A DNA stretch of 64,000 nt, taken from contig NZ_CP059572.1 in assembly GCF_019175365.1 (NCBI RefSeq), forward strand, positions 4,836,001-4,900,000. The letters run 5' to 3'. The notes below the pieces were generated by a model, which was given only the letters and a program-made list of their open reading frames with translations, ran no database searches and was not told where the DNA came from. Below, piece by piece: positions 17,249 through 26,724 of the stretch; the stretch's first letter is position 1, and every line of letters starts with the position of its first letter. Made by a program: the position numbers and the translations under genes. This DNA is from Actinomadura graeca (lineage in GTDB: Bacteria; Actinomycetota; Actinomycetes; Streptosporangiales; Streptosporangiaceae).

Positions 17249-18274
17249 TCAGAACAGGAGGTTGACGTCGCCGAACTCGTGCCACAGGTAGCGCTCGTTC
17301 AGCGCGGCCCGGTAGGTGGCCGCGAGCAGAGGGCGGCCCGCGATGGCGGTGAGCATCATCAGGTGGGACGACTTGGGCTCGTGCAGGCCGGTGAGAAGCC
17401 CGTTCACGGCTCGGACGCCCTGCTCCGGGGTGACGATGTGCTCGGTCCATCCGGCGGACGCCTGGACGTGTCCAGTGGCGTCCACGGCCGTTTCCAGGGC
17501 GCGGACGGCGGTCGTACCCACGGCGATGACACGTCCGGCGCGCGCGCGGACGTGTTCCACAAGCGCGGCGGTCGGCTCGGGGACTTCGTAGCGCTCCGCG
17601 TACGGGGGTTCGTGCGCCTCGGGTGACGCGACCCCCGTGTGCAGGGTGATCGGCGCGATGTGGACGCCGCGGGAGACGAGCCGGGTGACGAGCTCGGGGG
17701 TGAAGGGGCGGGCGGCGCTCGGCATCTCGGCGCTGCCGGTGGTGCGGTCGTGGGCGAACGCGGTCTGGTACGCGGCGGTGGGCCAGTCGCGGCGGACGTA
17801 TCCGTACCGGATGGGCGTCCCGTGGCGTCGCAGGTAGGGGACGACGGGCGTGCTCAGCCGCGCCTGCCAGAGCCGGTCGGTCCGCCGTCCGATGAGGGTG
17901 AGGGTGGCACCGCCGGGCATGGGGATCCACTCGCCCGGGGAGCCGCCGGAGTAGGGGCGGCTGGCCTTGCCCGTGAGGCGGCGCAGCTCGACGAGCCAGA
18001 GCAGGTCGTCGTCGTCCCCGGGCAGGGGGGTGGAGAAGTGCACGCTGATCCGATCGAGCCGGACGGCCGCGGGCAGCGTCGCCGAGGTGTTGACGACGAG
18101 CAGGTCCCCGGGGGCGAGGAGGGACGGCAGGTCGGCGAACTCGTGGTGGGACACCTCGCCGGTGCCGCGGCGTCCGACCAGCAGGCGGACGCCGTCGCGG
18201 GTCCGGCCGCGGGCCTCGGGCGGCTCGTGCGCCTCCAGCGCCGGGGGCAGGTCGAAGTCGAGGGTGTCGGTCAT
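17249..18274 (-). CDS. QueA-like S-adenosylmethionine:tRNA ribosyltransferase-isomerase
   Basis: 341 residues from ATG 18274 with GGAGG seven bases before it. It shows QueA family hallmarks: DLLVVNTSATLPAAVRLDR, RPFTPELVTRLVSRGVHIAPITLHTGVA, and the C-terminal GLLTGLHEPKSSHLMML and YLWHEFGDVNLLF. QueA transfers the ribosyl part of SAM to preQ1 in tRNA. No other queuosine gene is present in the window, and the operon partners (SDR, MFS) are unrelated to tRNA, so a different acceptor is possible. It overlaps the MFS gene by ATGA, indicating translational coupling in the order SDR-MFS-QueA-like. Confidence 0.85.
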   Translation of the reverse strand: MTDTLDFDLPPALEAHEPPEARGRTRDGVRLLVGRRGTGEVSHHEFADLPSLLAPGDLLVVNTSATLPAAVRLDRISVHFSTPLPGDDDDLLWLVELRRLTGKASRPYSGGSPGEWIPMPGGATLTLIGRRTDRLWQARLSTPVVPYLRRHGTPIRYGYVRRDWPTAAYQTAFAHDRTTGSAEMPSAARPFTPELVTRLVSRGVHIAPITLHTGVASPEAHEPPYAERYEVPEPTAALVEHVRARAGRVIAVGTTAVRALETAVDATGHVQASAGWTEHIVTPEQGVRAVNGLLTGLHEPKSSHLMMLTAIAGRPLLAATYRAALNERYLWHEFGDVNLLF

Positions 18275-19644
18275 GGGGCGGCCTCCAGGCGGAGTGCGGC
18301 GATGACGCCGAGTGCGGCGATCGCGGTGAACAGGGCCCCCGCGACGACCAGTCCCGTGCCGAGCCGGTCCTCGCCGAAGCCGGCGACCAGCGCGCCCGCC
18401 GCGCCGACCACGAGGGACGAGCCGAGGGTGTCGCTGATCTGGAGCGCGGAGGAGTTGACGCCCTGCTCGTCCTCGGCGGACATCCCGAGGGTCAGGACGC
18501 TGAGGCTGCCGATCGCGAAGCCCATGCCGGCGCCGCCGATGATCCAGGCGGGCGCGGTGGCCCAGCCGGAGAACCGGAGCGCGATCGTCGCGGTGACGAT
18601 GCCGGTGGCGATGAGGATCGCGCCGAGCAGGGCGAAGAACTCGCGGGGACGCTCGGACCTGCCCTGGAACTGGGACGCCGCCGACCAGCCGAGCGATCCG
18701 ACGGTGAGGACGACGCCCGCCTGGGTGGGGCTGAACGCGTGCAGGGAGGTGAGGGCGAGCGGGATGAACACGTCCGTCCCGAAGAAGGCCCCGGACAGCA
18801 GTCCGCGGACGAGCACCACGCTCGGCAGCCCGCGGCGCATCCGGAGCGTCCCGGGGGGAAGCAGCCGGGGCAGCCCGAGGCCCAGACCGGCCAGGCCCGC
18901 GAGGACGAGGGGGACCGCCGCCCAGCCGTGGCCGTCCAGCCCGTAGAGGAGGATCCCGGCGCCGGCCGCGACCGCGACGGCCGCGAGGTGGCGGGACCGG
19001 GCGGGCGCGGCGGACGCGGCGGGCCCCGCGAGGCGCCGCAGGACGGGGAGCAGCAGCAGCGTCGGCGGGATCACGAGCGGGATCAGCCCGAGGAACACCC
19101 ACCGCCACCCGACGTGCTCGGCCAGGACGCCGCCCGCGGCCGGGCCGATCAGCGAGGGCAGGACCCAGGCGGCCGACAGGGCGGCGAAGACCCGCGAGCG
19201 CAGCTCCTCCGGGTAGGCGCGCGCGACCAGCACGTACAGCGCGACCATGGGGACGCCGGTGCCGAGGCCCTGGACGGCCCGTCCGGCGACGAACAGCCAC
19301 ATGGACGGGGCGGCGCCGGCGATGGCGAGGCCGGCGACGAACGTGACGACCCCGATGAGGAACGGGCGCGCGGGACCCGACCGGTCGACCCAGCCGCCCG
19401 CCACGACGGTGGACAGCAGGCTCGTGATCAGGGTGGCGCTGAAGCCCCACGCGTACAGGGACAGGCCGTCCAGGTTCCGGGCGATGACCGGCATGACCGT
19501 CCCGACGGCCATGTTCTCGAACGCCAGGAGCGTGACGAGCAGGACGATGCCGACCGTCACGCCCCGGTACCCGGGGGCCAGCAGCCGCTGCGCGGGCGCG
19601 CCCTCGGTCCGGCCGGCGGGTCCGGGTCCGAGCGTCGTCGTCAT
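18271..19644 (-). CDS. MFS transporter
   Basis: 457 residues, about 12-14 hydrophobic segments. Start ATG 19644 overlaps the SDR stop (ATGA). N-terminal VTVGIVLLVTLLAFENMAVG, then the loop GGWVDRSGPARPFLIG and motif C-like region around GPAAGGVLAEHVGWRWVF. The pattern fits drug:proton antiporters of the DHA families; the substrate is unknown. It is the middle gene of a three-gene operon. Confidence 0.85.
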   Translation of the reverse strand: MTTTLGPGPAGRTEGAPAQRLLAPGYRGVTVGIVLLVTLLAFENMAVGTVMPVIARNLDGLSLYAWGFSATLITSLLSTVVAGGWVDRSGPARPFLIGVVTFVAGLAIAGAAPSMWLFVAGRAVQGLGTGVPMVALYVLVARAYPEELRSRVFAALSAAWVLPSLIGPAAGGVLAEHVGWRWVFLGLIPLVIPPTLLLLPVLRRLAGPAASAAPARSRHLAAVAVAAGAGILLYGLDGHGWAAVPLVLAGLAGLGLGLPRLLPPGTLRMRRGLPSVVLVRGLLSGAFFGTDVFIPLALTSLHAFSPTQAGVVLTVGSLGWSAASQFQGRSERPREFFALLGAILIATGIVTATIALRFSGWATAPAWIIGGAGMGFAIGSLSVLTLGMSAEDEQGVNSSALQISDTLGSSLVVGAAGALVAGFGEDRLGTGLVVAGALFTAIAALGVIAALRLEAAP

Positions 19645-20321
19645 CGCGCACCGGCGAGGTCGGCGGCACGGTAGCGGCCGCTCGGCAGGCGGTCGGAGAT
19701 CAGGCGGAGCAGCGCGGCGGCGGCCTCCTCCGGCGGCGGCGCGGCGTCGGCGTCCTCGCCCGCGGCGCGGAGCATGTCGGTGCGCATCTCGCCCGGGTCG
19801 GCCCACCACACCGCCAGGTCCGGCTCCTCGGCCGCGAGGACGCGGGAGATCTGTTCCAGGGCCGCCTTGCCGGCCCCGTAGCCGCCCCACGTCTCGTAGC
19901 CCTCCACCGCGGCGTCCGAGGTGATGTTCAGGACGGCGCCGCGCCGCGCCCGCAGGCCCGGCAGGACGGCCTGGATCAGCGCGAGCGGGGCGAGCACGTT
20001 GACGGCGAAGGTCTCCTCCAGGTCCCGGACGGGCTGCTCGGCCAGCCGGGGCAGCGGCGTCGTCCCGAGCGTGCCGGCGTTGTTGACGAGCAGGTCGAGC
20101 CCGCCCGCGTCCGCCGCGGCACGGGACAGCGCGGCACGGTGCGCGGGGTCGGCGACGTCCCCGGCGACGGCGGTCACGGACCCGCCGATGTCCGCGGCGG
20201 CGGCGTGCAGGGCCGCCGCGCCGCGCCCGTCGATGACGATCGTCCAGCCGTCCCGGGCCAGCCCGGCGGCCAGCGCCCGGCCGAGGCCCCGGGAACCCCC
20301 GGTGATCAATGCGGTCCTCAT
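19641..20321 (-). CDS. Short-chain dehydrogenase/reductase
   Basis: 226 residues. Rossmann dinucleotide motif TGGSRGLGRAL near residues 8-18, DVADPAHR acidic turn, LVNNAGTLG, the catalytic Ser in LNITSDAA and YGAGKAAL with catalytic Tyr and Lys. A classical SDR of unknown substrate. First gene of the operon with the MFS and QueA-like genes, transcribed away from the histidine kinase gene. Confidence 0.9.
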   Translation of the reverse strand: MRTALITGGSRGLGRALAAGLARDGWTIVIDGRGAAALHAAAADIGGSVTAVAGDVADPAHRAALSRAAADAGGLDLLVNNAGTLGTTPLPRLAEQPVRDLEETFAVNVLAPLALIQAVLPGLRARRGAVLNITSDAAVEGYETWGGYGAGKAALEQISRVLAAEEPDLAVWWADPGEMRTDMLRAAGEDADAAPPPEEAAAALLRLISDRLPSGRYRAADLAGAR

Positions 20322-20535
20322 GCCCTTGACACTAGGGATTCCGTGCACTTCACGACATCGGCCGCGAAGTCCCCCGATGGTGGTCACATGGTCGTAGGAC
20401 CCCCGTCGGGGGCCCCGGGAGGAGCGACGCGGCCCGAACGTAGGCCCTCGGGCTGATTCGGGACGACCTGGCCAGAGAGTACGGTCTTCACATGCGGGTG
20501 CCGGGCGGCGCCCGCCGTGGACACGAGAGGCCGGG
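20322..20535. promoter_or_regulatory. Divergent promoter region SDR operon / histidine kinase
   Basis: 214 bases. Near 20399-20420 there is a GC hairpin built on CCCCCGTCGGGGGCC. No regulator site was assigned. Confidence 0.35.
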
Positions 20536-21741
20536 ATGGTCATCGAGGAAGGCCGCTGCGGTGACGAGGGCGCGACCCTCCGCGCCGTCAGCTCCGCCGT
20601 GCTCGCGGTCACCCGCCACCTGTCGGTCCACGAGGTGCTCCAGGTGATCGTCCGCGCCGCCGCGCAGCTGCTGGACGCCCGGTACGCGGCCCTCGGCGTG
20701 CCCGACGACGAGGGCTCGTTCGCCGAGTTCGTCGTCGAGGGCGTCACGGACGAGGAGTGGGAGCGGATCGGCCCGCTGCCCCGCCAGCACGGGATGCTCG
20801 CCGCGATGCTGCGCGGCGACACGCCGAAGCGGCTGGCGGACATCCGCCGCGAGCCGGAGTTCGAGGGCTGGCCTGCCGCGCATCCCGTCCTGAAGGACTT
20901 CCTCGGCGTACCCATCCGCGACGGCGAGGACGTCCTCGGCATCGTGTTCCTCGCCAACAAGCGCGTCCCCGGCGGCTTCACCGACGGCGACGAGGAACTG
21001 CTGAGGCTCTTCGCCGCGCACGCCGCCATCGCCATGGCCAATGCCCGCCTGTACGAGCACAACCGCGAGCTGACGGTCGTCGCCGAGCGCAACCGGCTCG
21101 CCCGCGAGCTGCACGACGCGGTCGCGCAGAAGCTGTTCTCGCTGCGGCTGACCGCGCGCACCGCCTCGGCGCTGGCCGAACGCGACCCGGTCCGGACCGT
21201 CCGGGAGCTGGAGCAGGTCGAGCGGCTCGCCGCGGAGGCCCTCGCCGAGCTGCGCGCCGTGATCTTCGAGCTGCGCCCGGCCGACCTCGCGGACGGGCTG
21301 GCCGCCTCGCTGCGCAAGCACGTCGAGGTGCTCGACCGGGCCCACGAGACCGAGGTCCGCTTCGCCGCCGACGGCGCGGACGTCCTGCCGGAGGAGCACG
21401 AGGCCGTCGCCTACCGCATCGCGCAGGAGGCGCTCTACAACGCGCTGCGACACGCCGGGGCGCGGGCCGTGGACGTCCGTCTCGCGGGCGACGGCGAGCG
21501 GGTCGTCTTGGAGGTCGCCGACGACGGCTCGGGGTTCGACGCGTCCGAGCCGGGGCGGGGCGGCGGACCCGGCCAGGGCGGCGGACCGGGCCGGGGCGGC
21601 GAGCGGGGCCAGGGGAACGGCGACGCGGGCGGCCTGGGGCTGGCGTCCATGCGCGAGCGGGCGCTGTCGATCGGCGGCACGCTGACGATCGACGCCGCGC
21701 CCGGCCGGGGCACGACCGTCCGGCTGGAGGTGCCGCTGTGA
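20536..21741 (+). CDS. GAF-domain sensor histidine kinase (NarL-type partner)
   Basis: 401 residues, soluble. A GAF domain at about 25-165 (LLDARYAALGV, FLGVPIRDGEDVLGIVFL), HisKA_3 with NRLARELHDAVAQKL and the phospho-His at residue 193, and an HATPase with AQEALYNALRHAG, VADDGSGFD and GGLGLASMRERA. The ATP lid holds a 27-residue Gly-rich insert with GQGGGPGRGGERGQG. It resembles DevS/DosS-like kinases in architecture, but no haem-binding His was assigned in the GAF domain. It overlaps the response regulator start by GTGA. Confidence 0.92.
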   Translation: MVIEEGRCGDEGATLRAVSSAVLAVTRHLSVHEVLQVIVRAAAQLLDARYAALGVPDDEGSFAEFVVEGVTDEEWERIGPLPRQHGMLAAMLRGDTPKRLADIRREPEFEGWPAAHPVLKDFLGVPIRDGEDVLGIVFLANKRVPGGFTDGDEELLRLFAAHAAIAMANARLYEHNRELTVVAERNRLARELHDAVAQKLFSLRLTARTASALAERDPVRTVRELEQVERLAAEALAELRAVIFELRPADLADGLAASLRKHVEVLDRAHETEVRFAADGADVLPEEHEAVAYRIAQEALYNALRHAGARAVDVRLAGDGERVVLEVADDGSGFDASEPGRGGGPGQGGGPGRGGERGQGNGDAGGLGLASMRERALSIGGTLTIDAAPGRGTTVRLEVPL

Positions 21742-22442
21742 GCGCGGGCGGCGCGGGCCGCGAGGCGATCAGGGTGCTGATCGCCGACGACCATCCCGTC
21801 GTCCGGCAGGGGCTGCGCACCTACCTCGGGATCCAGGACGACATCGAGGTCGTCGGCGAGGCCGGTGACGGCACGTCGGCCGTGACGCTGGCCGAATCGC
21901 TGAAGCCCGATATCGTGCTGATGGACCTCAAGATGCCGGGCGTCGACGGCCTGACCGCGCTGACGGAGCTGCGGGCTCGTGGGGTGGCCGCGCGGGTCCT
22001 GATCCTGACCAGCGTCACGGAACGCGGACACGTGCTGCCGGCAGTACGGGCGGGCGCCGCCGGGTACCTGTACAAGGACGTGGACCCGCAGGCGCTCGTC
22101 CAGGCGATCAGAGCGGTGCACGACGGGCATGTCCTGTTCGCGCCCGACGCGGCGGAGGCGATGCTGCGGGCGGAGCGGGCGTCCGAGGAGAACCGCGGCC
22201 TGGCCGCGCTGACCGAACGGGAACGGGAGGTGCTCGTGCACATCGCGCGGGGCAGGTCCAACCGGGAGATCGCCCGCGTGCTCGTCGTCTCGGAGAAGAC
22301 GGTCAAGACGCACGTCAGTAATCTGCTCATGAAACTGGGAGTCCAGGATCGGACGCAGGCGGCGCTGTACGCCGTCCGGCATGGTGTCGGAGACGCCGGC
22401 GGGCATGGTGTCGGAGCCGCCGGGGAGACCGCCCGTGACTGA
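21738..22442 (+). CDS. LuxR/NarL family response regulator
   Basis: 234 residues from GTG 21738, coupled to the kinase gene by a GTGA overlap with GGAGG upstream. The receiver domain has the DD pair at 17-18, phospho-Asp63 (LMDLKMPG), Thr in ILTS and Lys in YLYKD. The C-terminal LuxR helix-turn-helix reads LTEREREVLVHIARGRSNREIARVL. Partner of the upstream kinase. Its tail (GVGDAGGHGVGAAGE) is Gly-rich. Targets unknown. Confidence 0.93.
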   Translation: MSAGGAGREAIRVLIADDHPVVRQGLRTYLGIQDDIEVVGEAGDGTSAVTLAESLKPDIVLMDLKMPGVDGLTALTELRARGVAARVLILTSVTERGHVLPAVRAGAAGYLYKDVDPQALVQAIRAVHDGHVLFAPDAAEAMLRAERASEENRGLAALTEREREVLVHIARGRSNREIARVLVVSEKTVKTHVSNLLMKLGVQDRTQAALYAVRHGVGDAGGHGVGAAGETARD

Positions 22443-22478
22443 GACAACTCCTCTGACAGGATCGTCATCGAAATTGGT

Positions 22479-23264
22479 ATGAACGTAGCAATCAGGTACG
22501 CAGCAGGCAGTGACATCGGGTGCAACCGAGAGAACAACGAGGACTCGGGCTACGCCGGTGCGCGGTTGATCGCGGTCGCGGACGGCATGGGGGGCTATGC
22601 CGGCGGCGAGGTCGCGAGCTCGACCGTCATCGGCTCCCTGCGCTCGCTGGACACCGGCGCCCATGGTGACGACCTTGTCGAGATCATGGGCCGCGCGGTG
22701 GCCGAGGCCAACGAGAAGTTGCGCATCGTCCGCGAGGAGCGGCCCGATCTGAGCCGGATGGGCACGACCCTGACCGCGATGCTGTGGTCGGGGGCGTCCG
22801 TCGCGCTGGCGCACATCGGCGACTCGCGCGGCTACCTGCTGCGCGACGGCGAGCTCTTCCAGATGACGCAGGACCACACGATGGACGAGCTGCTCAAGGC
22901 CGAGGCGGAACAGGCGGGGCAGACCGCAGACCCGGCCGAGACGTCCCGGCTGTCGCACGTCCTGTACCGGGTGCTGGACGGACGCGAGGACCGCGAGCCC
23001 GACCTGCGGCTGCGCGAGGCCCGTCTGGGCGACCGCTACCTGCTGTGCTCCGACGGGCTCAGCGGCCCCGTGGACGCGCAGCGGATCTACGAGGTGCTGT
23101 CCGCGGAGGCCGAGCCGCACCGCGCGGTCGCCGTGCTGATCGAGCAGGCCCGCGACAACGGCGGGCCCGACAACATCACCGCGGTCGTCGCCGACGTCGT
23201 CGAGTCCGAGCACATCTCCGACACCCTGGCCCCCCAGATCGTGGGCGCCGCCGCCAACGCCTGA
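22479..23264 (+). CDS. PP2C family serine/threonine phosphatase
   Basis: 261 residues. The metal-binding motifs are in order: GCNRENNEDSG, ADGMGGYAGGEVAS, LAHIGDSRGYLLRDGE, CSDGLSG and RDNGGPDNITAVV. It is a PstP/Stp-type single-domain enzyme, but without the C-terminal transmembrane part of mycobacterial PstP, so it is soluble. It may counter Ser/Thr kinases such as the one at 42736-44448. There is only a weak ribosome site, and the gene starts 36 bases after the response regulator. Confidence 0.92.
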   Translation: MNVAIRYAAGSDIGCNRENNEDSGYAGARLIAVADGMGGYAGGEVASSTVIGSLRSLDTGAHGDDLVEIMGRAVAEANEKLRIVREERPDLSRMGTTLTAMLWSGASVALAHIGDSRGYLLRDGELFQMTQDHTMDELLKAEAEQAGQTADPAETSRLSHVLYRVLDGREDREPDLRLREARLGDRYLLCSDGLSGPVDAQRIYEVLSAEAEPHRAVAVLIEQARDNGGPDNITAVVADVVESEHISDTLAPQIVGAAANA

Positions 23265-23487
23265 ACCTGCCCGCTTCCTTCCTGCATCACTCCTTTGAAC
23301 GTTTTCGCGGTAGCCGGAGCAGAAAAGTGCGCATGTAGCTGGCGGTTTGTCCTACTCTTGCCCGAGGTGGTGTCGGTCACGCTCTCGGTAACGGTCAGAT
23401 CGCGGATGGTCGCCGAGACTTGACCCACCGCGGGGTGGACCCGGTATACGGATCACTCAGACGAATGTCATCGAGGCGGAGGATTCC

Positions 23488-23937
23488 TTGGGGGGAGTGC
23501 CCGGGGCGGCGGCCGCGGGCGTACCGGACGGTGCGCTCGGCGGGATCGTCAGCCGGACCCTCACCGCGGCGCGGCACGGCCCCGTGGGCGTGGTGCTGCG
23601 CGTGGCGGCGATGGCCCTGGCGGCCGTCGGCGCGTCCTGGATCCACCGCGTCAACGACCCCGGCGTGCTCTGCCCCCTCCGGGCGCTCACCGGCATCCCG
23701 TGTCCCCTGTGCGGGGGGACCACCGTGTTCATCGAGCTCGGCTCGGGCCGTCCGGCCCAGGCGGTGCTCGCGAACCCGGTGGCCTTCACCGCCGCGCTCG
23801 GCGTGGCCCTCGCGCCGCTGGGGCCGGGACGGCGGTGGTGGGCACTCCAGCCGAAGACCCGTGCCTGGTTGCTCGGCTCCGCCCTGGTGGGGTCGGAGTT
23901 GTGGCAGCTCGTCCGGCTCGGTCTCTTGCGGGTGTGA
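23488..23937 (+). CDS. DUF2752 membrane protein
   Basis: 149 residues from TTG 23488, which has GGAGG at 23478-23482; a GTG at 23497 is the alternative. Three hydrophobic segments. The DUF2752 core is visible: CPLRALTGIPCPLCGGTTVF with three close Cys, then RPAQAVLANPVAF. The Cys cluster suggests a metal or redox site. The function is not known. Confidence 0.85.
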   Translation: MGGVPGAAAAGVPDGALGGIVSRTLTAARHGPVGVVLRVAAMALAAVGASWIHRVNDPGVLCPLRALTGIPCPLCGGTTVFIELGSGRPAQAVLANPVAFTAALGVALAPLGPGRRWWALQPKTRAWLLGSALVGSELWQLVRLGLLRV

Positions 23938-24025
23938 GCCGCGTTCAGTCGTCGGTCAGACTTGCGGAGCCCCCCGGGTCCGGCGGGCGTCACATATCCA
24001 CAGGGTCAATCAATAAGGAGCAAGT

Positions 24026-24745
24026 GTGGGTAACCCCTACGACCCCTACGGTCAGCAGCCGGGCTACGGGCAACAGCAGCCCGGGTACGGCCAGCAACCT
24101 CCCGCCCAGCCCGGGTACGGCCAGCAGCCCGCGCAGCCGGGTTACGGCCAGCCCCCTTCGCAGCCCGGCTACGGCCAGCCTCCGGCGCAGCCCGGTTACG
24201 GGCAGCAGCCCGCGCAGCCCGGCTATGGCCAGCCCTCCGCGCAGCCTGGTTACGGCCAGCCCCCGACCACGCCGGGGCAGTCCGGGTACCAGGAGGTGCA
24301 CCACCACCACTACGGCTCGACGGGCCAGCTGGCCGAGTGGGGCTCGCGTGCGGGCGGGTACATCATCGACTACCTGATCTTCGCCGCCCCGACGTTCGTG
24401 CTGTACCTGCTCGGGGTGCTGCTCGGCGGCTCGGGCAGCGGCGGCGCGGCGCTGCTGGGCGTGCTGTTCATGCTGATCGGCCTGGCGCTGTCCATCGCGG
24501 GCGGCCTGTGGATCTGCTACCAGGAGGGCACCACCGGCCAGTCCATCGGCAAGCGCCAGATGGGCATCCGCCTCGTCAGCGCGCAGACCGGCCAGCCCAT
24601 CGGCTTCGGCATGGCGTTCGTCCGCAAGCTCGCGCACATCGCCGACAGCTTCCTGTGCTACATCGGCTTCCTCTGGCCGCTGTGGGACGAGCGCAAGCAG
24701 ACCTTCGCCGACAAGATCTGCAACACGATCGTCGTCCGCGCCTGA
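24026..24745 (+). CDS. RDD family membrane protein with Pro-Gly-Tyr-Gln repeat N-terminus
   Basis: 239 residues from GTG 24026 after AAGGAG. Residues about 1-90 are a low-complexity run of some nine copies of [14 protein letters not shown] units, then HHHHY. The RDD domain follows ([55 protein letters not shown]) with three to four helices. RDD proteins are small membrane proteins, some with a transport role. The repeat tail should be cytoplasmic and disordered. It is followed by a terminator and faces a convergent gene. Confidence 0.9.
   Translation: MGNPYDPYGQQPGYGQQQPGYGQQPPAQPGYGQQPAQPGYGQPPSQPGYGQPPAQPGYGQQPAQPGYGQPSAQPGYGQPPTTPGQSGYQEVHHHHYGSTGQLAEWGSRAGGYIIDYLIFAAPTFVLYLLGVLLGGSGSGGAALLGVLFMLIGLALSIAGGLWICYQEGTTGQSIGKRQMGIRLVSAQTGQPIGFGMAFVRKLAHIADSFLCYIGFLWPLWDERKQTFADKICNTIVVRA
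24056..24270 (+). repeat. Tandem coding repeats, units of about 18-30 bp
   Basis: Head-to-tail copies of CAGCCCGGGTACGGCCAGC and variants encode the QPGYGQ units of the RDD protein. The unit length stays a multiple of three, so copy-number change would keep the frame. Confidence 0.8.
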
Positions 24746-24765
24746 GCGGCCCGGCCGCGGTTCGA

Positions 24766-24796
24766 GCGGGGCGTCCCCCAGCCCGGGGCGCCCCGC
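24766..24796 (+). terminator. Terminator after the RDD gene
   Basis: GCGGGGCG (24766-24773) pairs with CGCCCCGC (24789-24796), extended inward by four pairs including one G-T. It stands between convergent genes and may serve both. Confidence 0.7.
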
Positions 24797-24833
24797 TTCG
24801 CGTTGACCGGCCGGCCCACCGCGAGCGGGCCGG

Positions 24834-25589
24834 CTATGGGACGGGGTCGAACGCGCTGTTGCACGCGGCCACGAGGGCGCGCCGCACGGCCCCGTCGAGC
24901 AGCCGCAGGGCCTCACCGCGACAGAACATCTGGTTGGCGGTGAGGCCACGGTCATCCATCCGCCGGGCAAGGTCCACGACCAGGGACAACCGGTCGGCGA
25001 GCGCCGCGACGCGGTGCGCGCGGGGCGGGTAGCCGGGGGCGAGGGGATGGTCGCCGCGGTCCGGGTCGCGCAGGTCGGCGAGCGCGTCGGCGATCTCCGC
25101 GGGGACGCCGGACACGCCGTCCACCGTCAGCAGCGCCTCCGTCGCGTCCCGCATGGCGAGGGTCAGCTGCCGGTCGGCGTCGGCGAGGGACGGGACGTCG
25201 GGCTGGCCGGGCGCGGCGTCCCAGGTCGTCCAGCGGATCCCGACGTAGGACGAGCCGCGCCGGTCCTCGGCCGGGACGAGGCCCATGGCACGTTCCCCCA
25301 GCCTGACGACGACCGCGGCGCCGGCGTCGATCGCCGCGCGGTTGAAGTCCGGCGGGCCGGTGAGCCCGAGCGGGTCGCCCGGCCCGGGCAGGGCCAGCCG
25401 GAACGCGCTCATGCCGCCGACGCGCAGGTCGCCGAGGCCCCGCCGCAGCGGCACCTCGGCGGGCGCGACGCCGAGTATCTGCGGGCCCGCGGCCCGCTCG
25501 ACCGCGTCCGCGGCCTCGTCCAGGCCGACGTGCCCCGTCAGCCACGCGTTGCCCCACGCCACCAGCGTGGTCGCCACGTCCTTACTCAT
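24834..25589 (-). CDS. Conserved actinobacterial protein of unknown function
   Basis: 251 residues, soluble, with no signal peptide and no helix long enough for a membrane. Nothing was recognised as a domain. The sequence is well ordered and acidic/Arg balanced (WLTGHVGLDEAADAVERA, MRDATEALLTVDGVSG, LSLVVDLARRMDDRGLT), and its third-position G/C is as high as that of its neighbours, so it is a real gene. It is divergent from the ABC ATPase. Confidence 0.7.
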   Translation of the reverse strand: MSKDVATTLVAWGNAWLTGHVGLDEAADAVERAAGPQILGVAPAEVPLRRGLGDLRVGGMSAFRLALPGPGDPLGLTGPPDFNRAAIDAGAAVVVRLGERAMGLVPAEDRRGSSYVGIRWTTWDAAPGQPDVPSLADADRQLTLAMRDATEALLTVDGVSGVPAEIADALADLRDPDRGDHPLAPGYPPRAHRVAALADRLSLVVDLARRMDDRGLTANQMFCRGEALRLLDGAVRRALVAACNSAFDPVP

Positions 25590-25789
25590 CCGATTCCCAA
25601 CACTCCCCTATGGGCATGCGAACCACCATAAGCGCTGGGATCGCCGGTGCCACCGGACCACGTGTGGCGCGCCGCCCGCCCGGGAGGCCGCTCCGGCGGG
25701 GAGGCGGCGGACGGCGCGCGCCGCCAATCGCATAGGTTCTTTCCTGAACGGGACCACCTGGATTGCGGGATCGAGGTCGAGGGCGCGCG

Positions 25790-26578
25790 ATGGCCGGCGA
25801 GGTACTGCAGCTCCGCGGAGTCGGGGTCAGGCGCGGGGGCGCAGCCCTCCTGCGCGACGTCACATGGACGGTCAACGAGAGCGAGCGGTGGGTGATCGTC
25901 GGCCCGAACGGGGCCGGCAAGACCACCCTGCTCCAAGTCGCCGCGGCGATGCTGCACCCGACGGAGGGCGCGGTCGAGGTCCTGGAGGAGGAGATCGGCC
26001 GCGCCGACGTCTTCGAGCTGCGCCCGCGGATCGGCCTGGCCAGCTCGGCGGTCGCCGAGAGGGTCCCCGAGGGCGAGAAGGTCATCGACCTGGTGCTCAC
26101 CGCCTCGTACGCGATCCTCGGACGCTGGCGGGAGGAGTACGACTCCACCGACGTGTCCCGCGCCGTCGGGCTGCTGGACGCGCTCGGGTGCGGCGACCTG
26201 ATCCGCCGCACCTTCAGCACGCTGTCGGAGGGCGAGCGCAAGCGGGTGCAGATCGCCCGCGCGCTGATGCCCGACCCCGAGCTGCTGCTGCTGGACGAGC
26301 CCGCCGCCGGCCTCGACCTCGGCGGCCGCGAGGACCTCGTCGCCCGCCTCGCCCGCCTCGCCGACGACCCCGGCGCTCCCACGATGGTGATGGTCACGCA
26401 CCACGTCGAGGAGGTCCCGGACGGCTTCACCCACGCGCTGCTGCTGCGCAAGGGCGAGGCCGTCGCGCAGGGCAAGGTGGACGAGGTGTTCACCCCGGAG
26501 CACCTGTCGGCCTGTTTCGGCCTCGCGCTCGACGTGGACCGCCAGCACGGCCGCTGGTACGCGCGCGCCTCCCGCTGA
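25790..26578 (+). CDS. Stand-alone ABC transporter ATP-binding protein
   Basis: 262 residues from ATG 25790. Walker A GPNGAGKTT at 38-46, signature LSEGERKR, Walker B LLLLDEPAAGLDL, H-loop VTHHVEEVPDGFTHAL. The closing part with HHVEEVPDGFTH is like that of YlmA/ModF-type ATPases. No permease gene lies next to it; the following TSUP gene is a secondary carrier with its own start 146 bases on. The partner is unknown. Confidence 0.9.
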   Translation: MAGEVLQLRGVGVRRGGAALLRDVTWTVNESERWVIVGPNGAGKTTLLQVAAAMLHPTEGAVEVLEEEIGRADVFELRPRIGLASSAVAERVPEGEKVIDLVLTASYAILGRWREEYDSTDVSRAVGLLDALGCGDLIRRTFSTLSEGERKRVQIARALMPDPELLLLDEPAAGLDLGGREDLVARLARLADDPGAPTMVMVTHHVEEVPDGFTHALLLRKGEAVAQGKVDEVFTPEHLSACFGLALDVDRQHGRWYARASR

Positions 26579-26724
26579 CCTGCGTCACCCTCGTCCGGCG
26601 GGCCGCCCGTGACGCGGCGTTCGCCCGCCGATACCGAAAAAGACCCCCGTTCGGCTCGCGGAACCGCGCGGTCTCTACCATCGTGATCGCTGTTGGGAAC
26701 GCCGAGCGCTTGGATGGGACGCCC

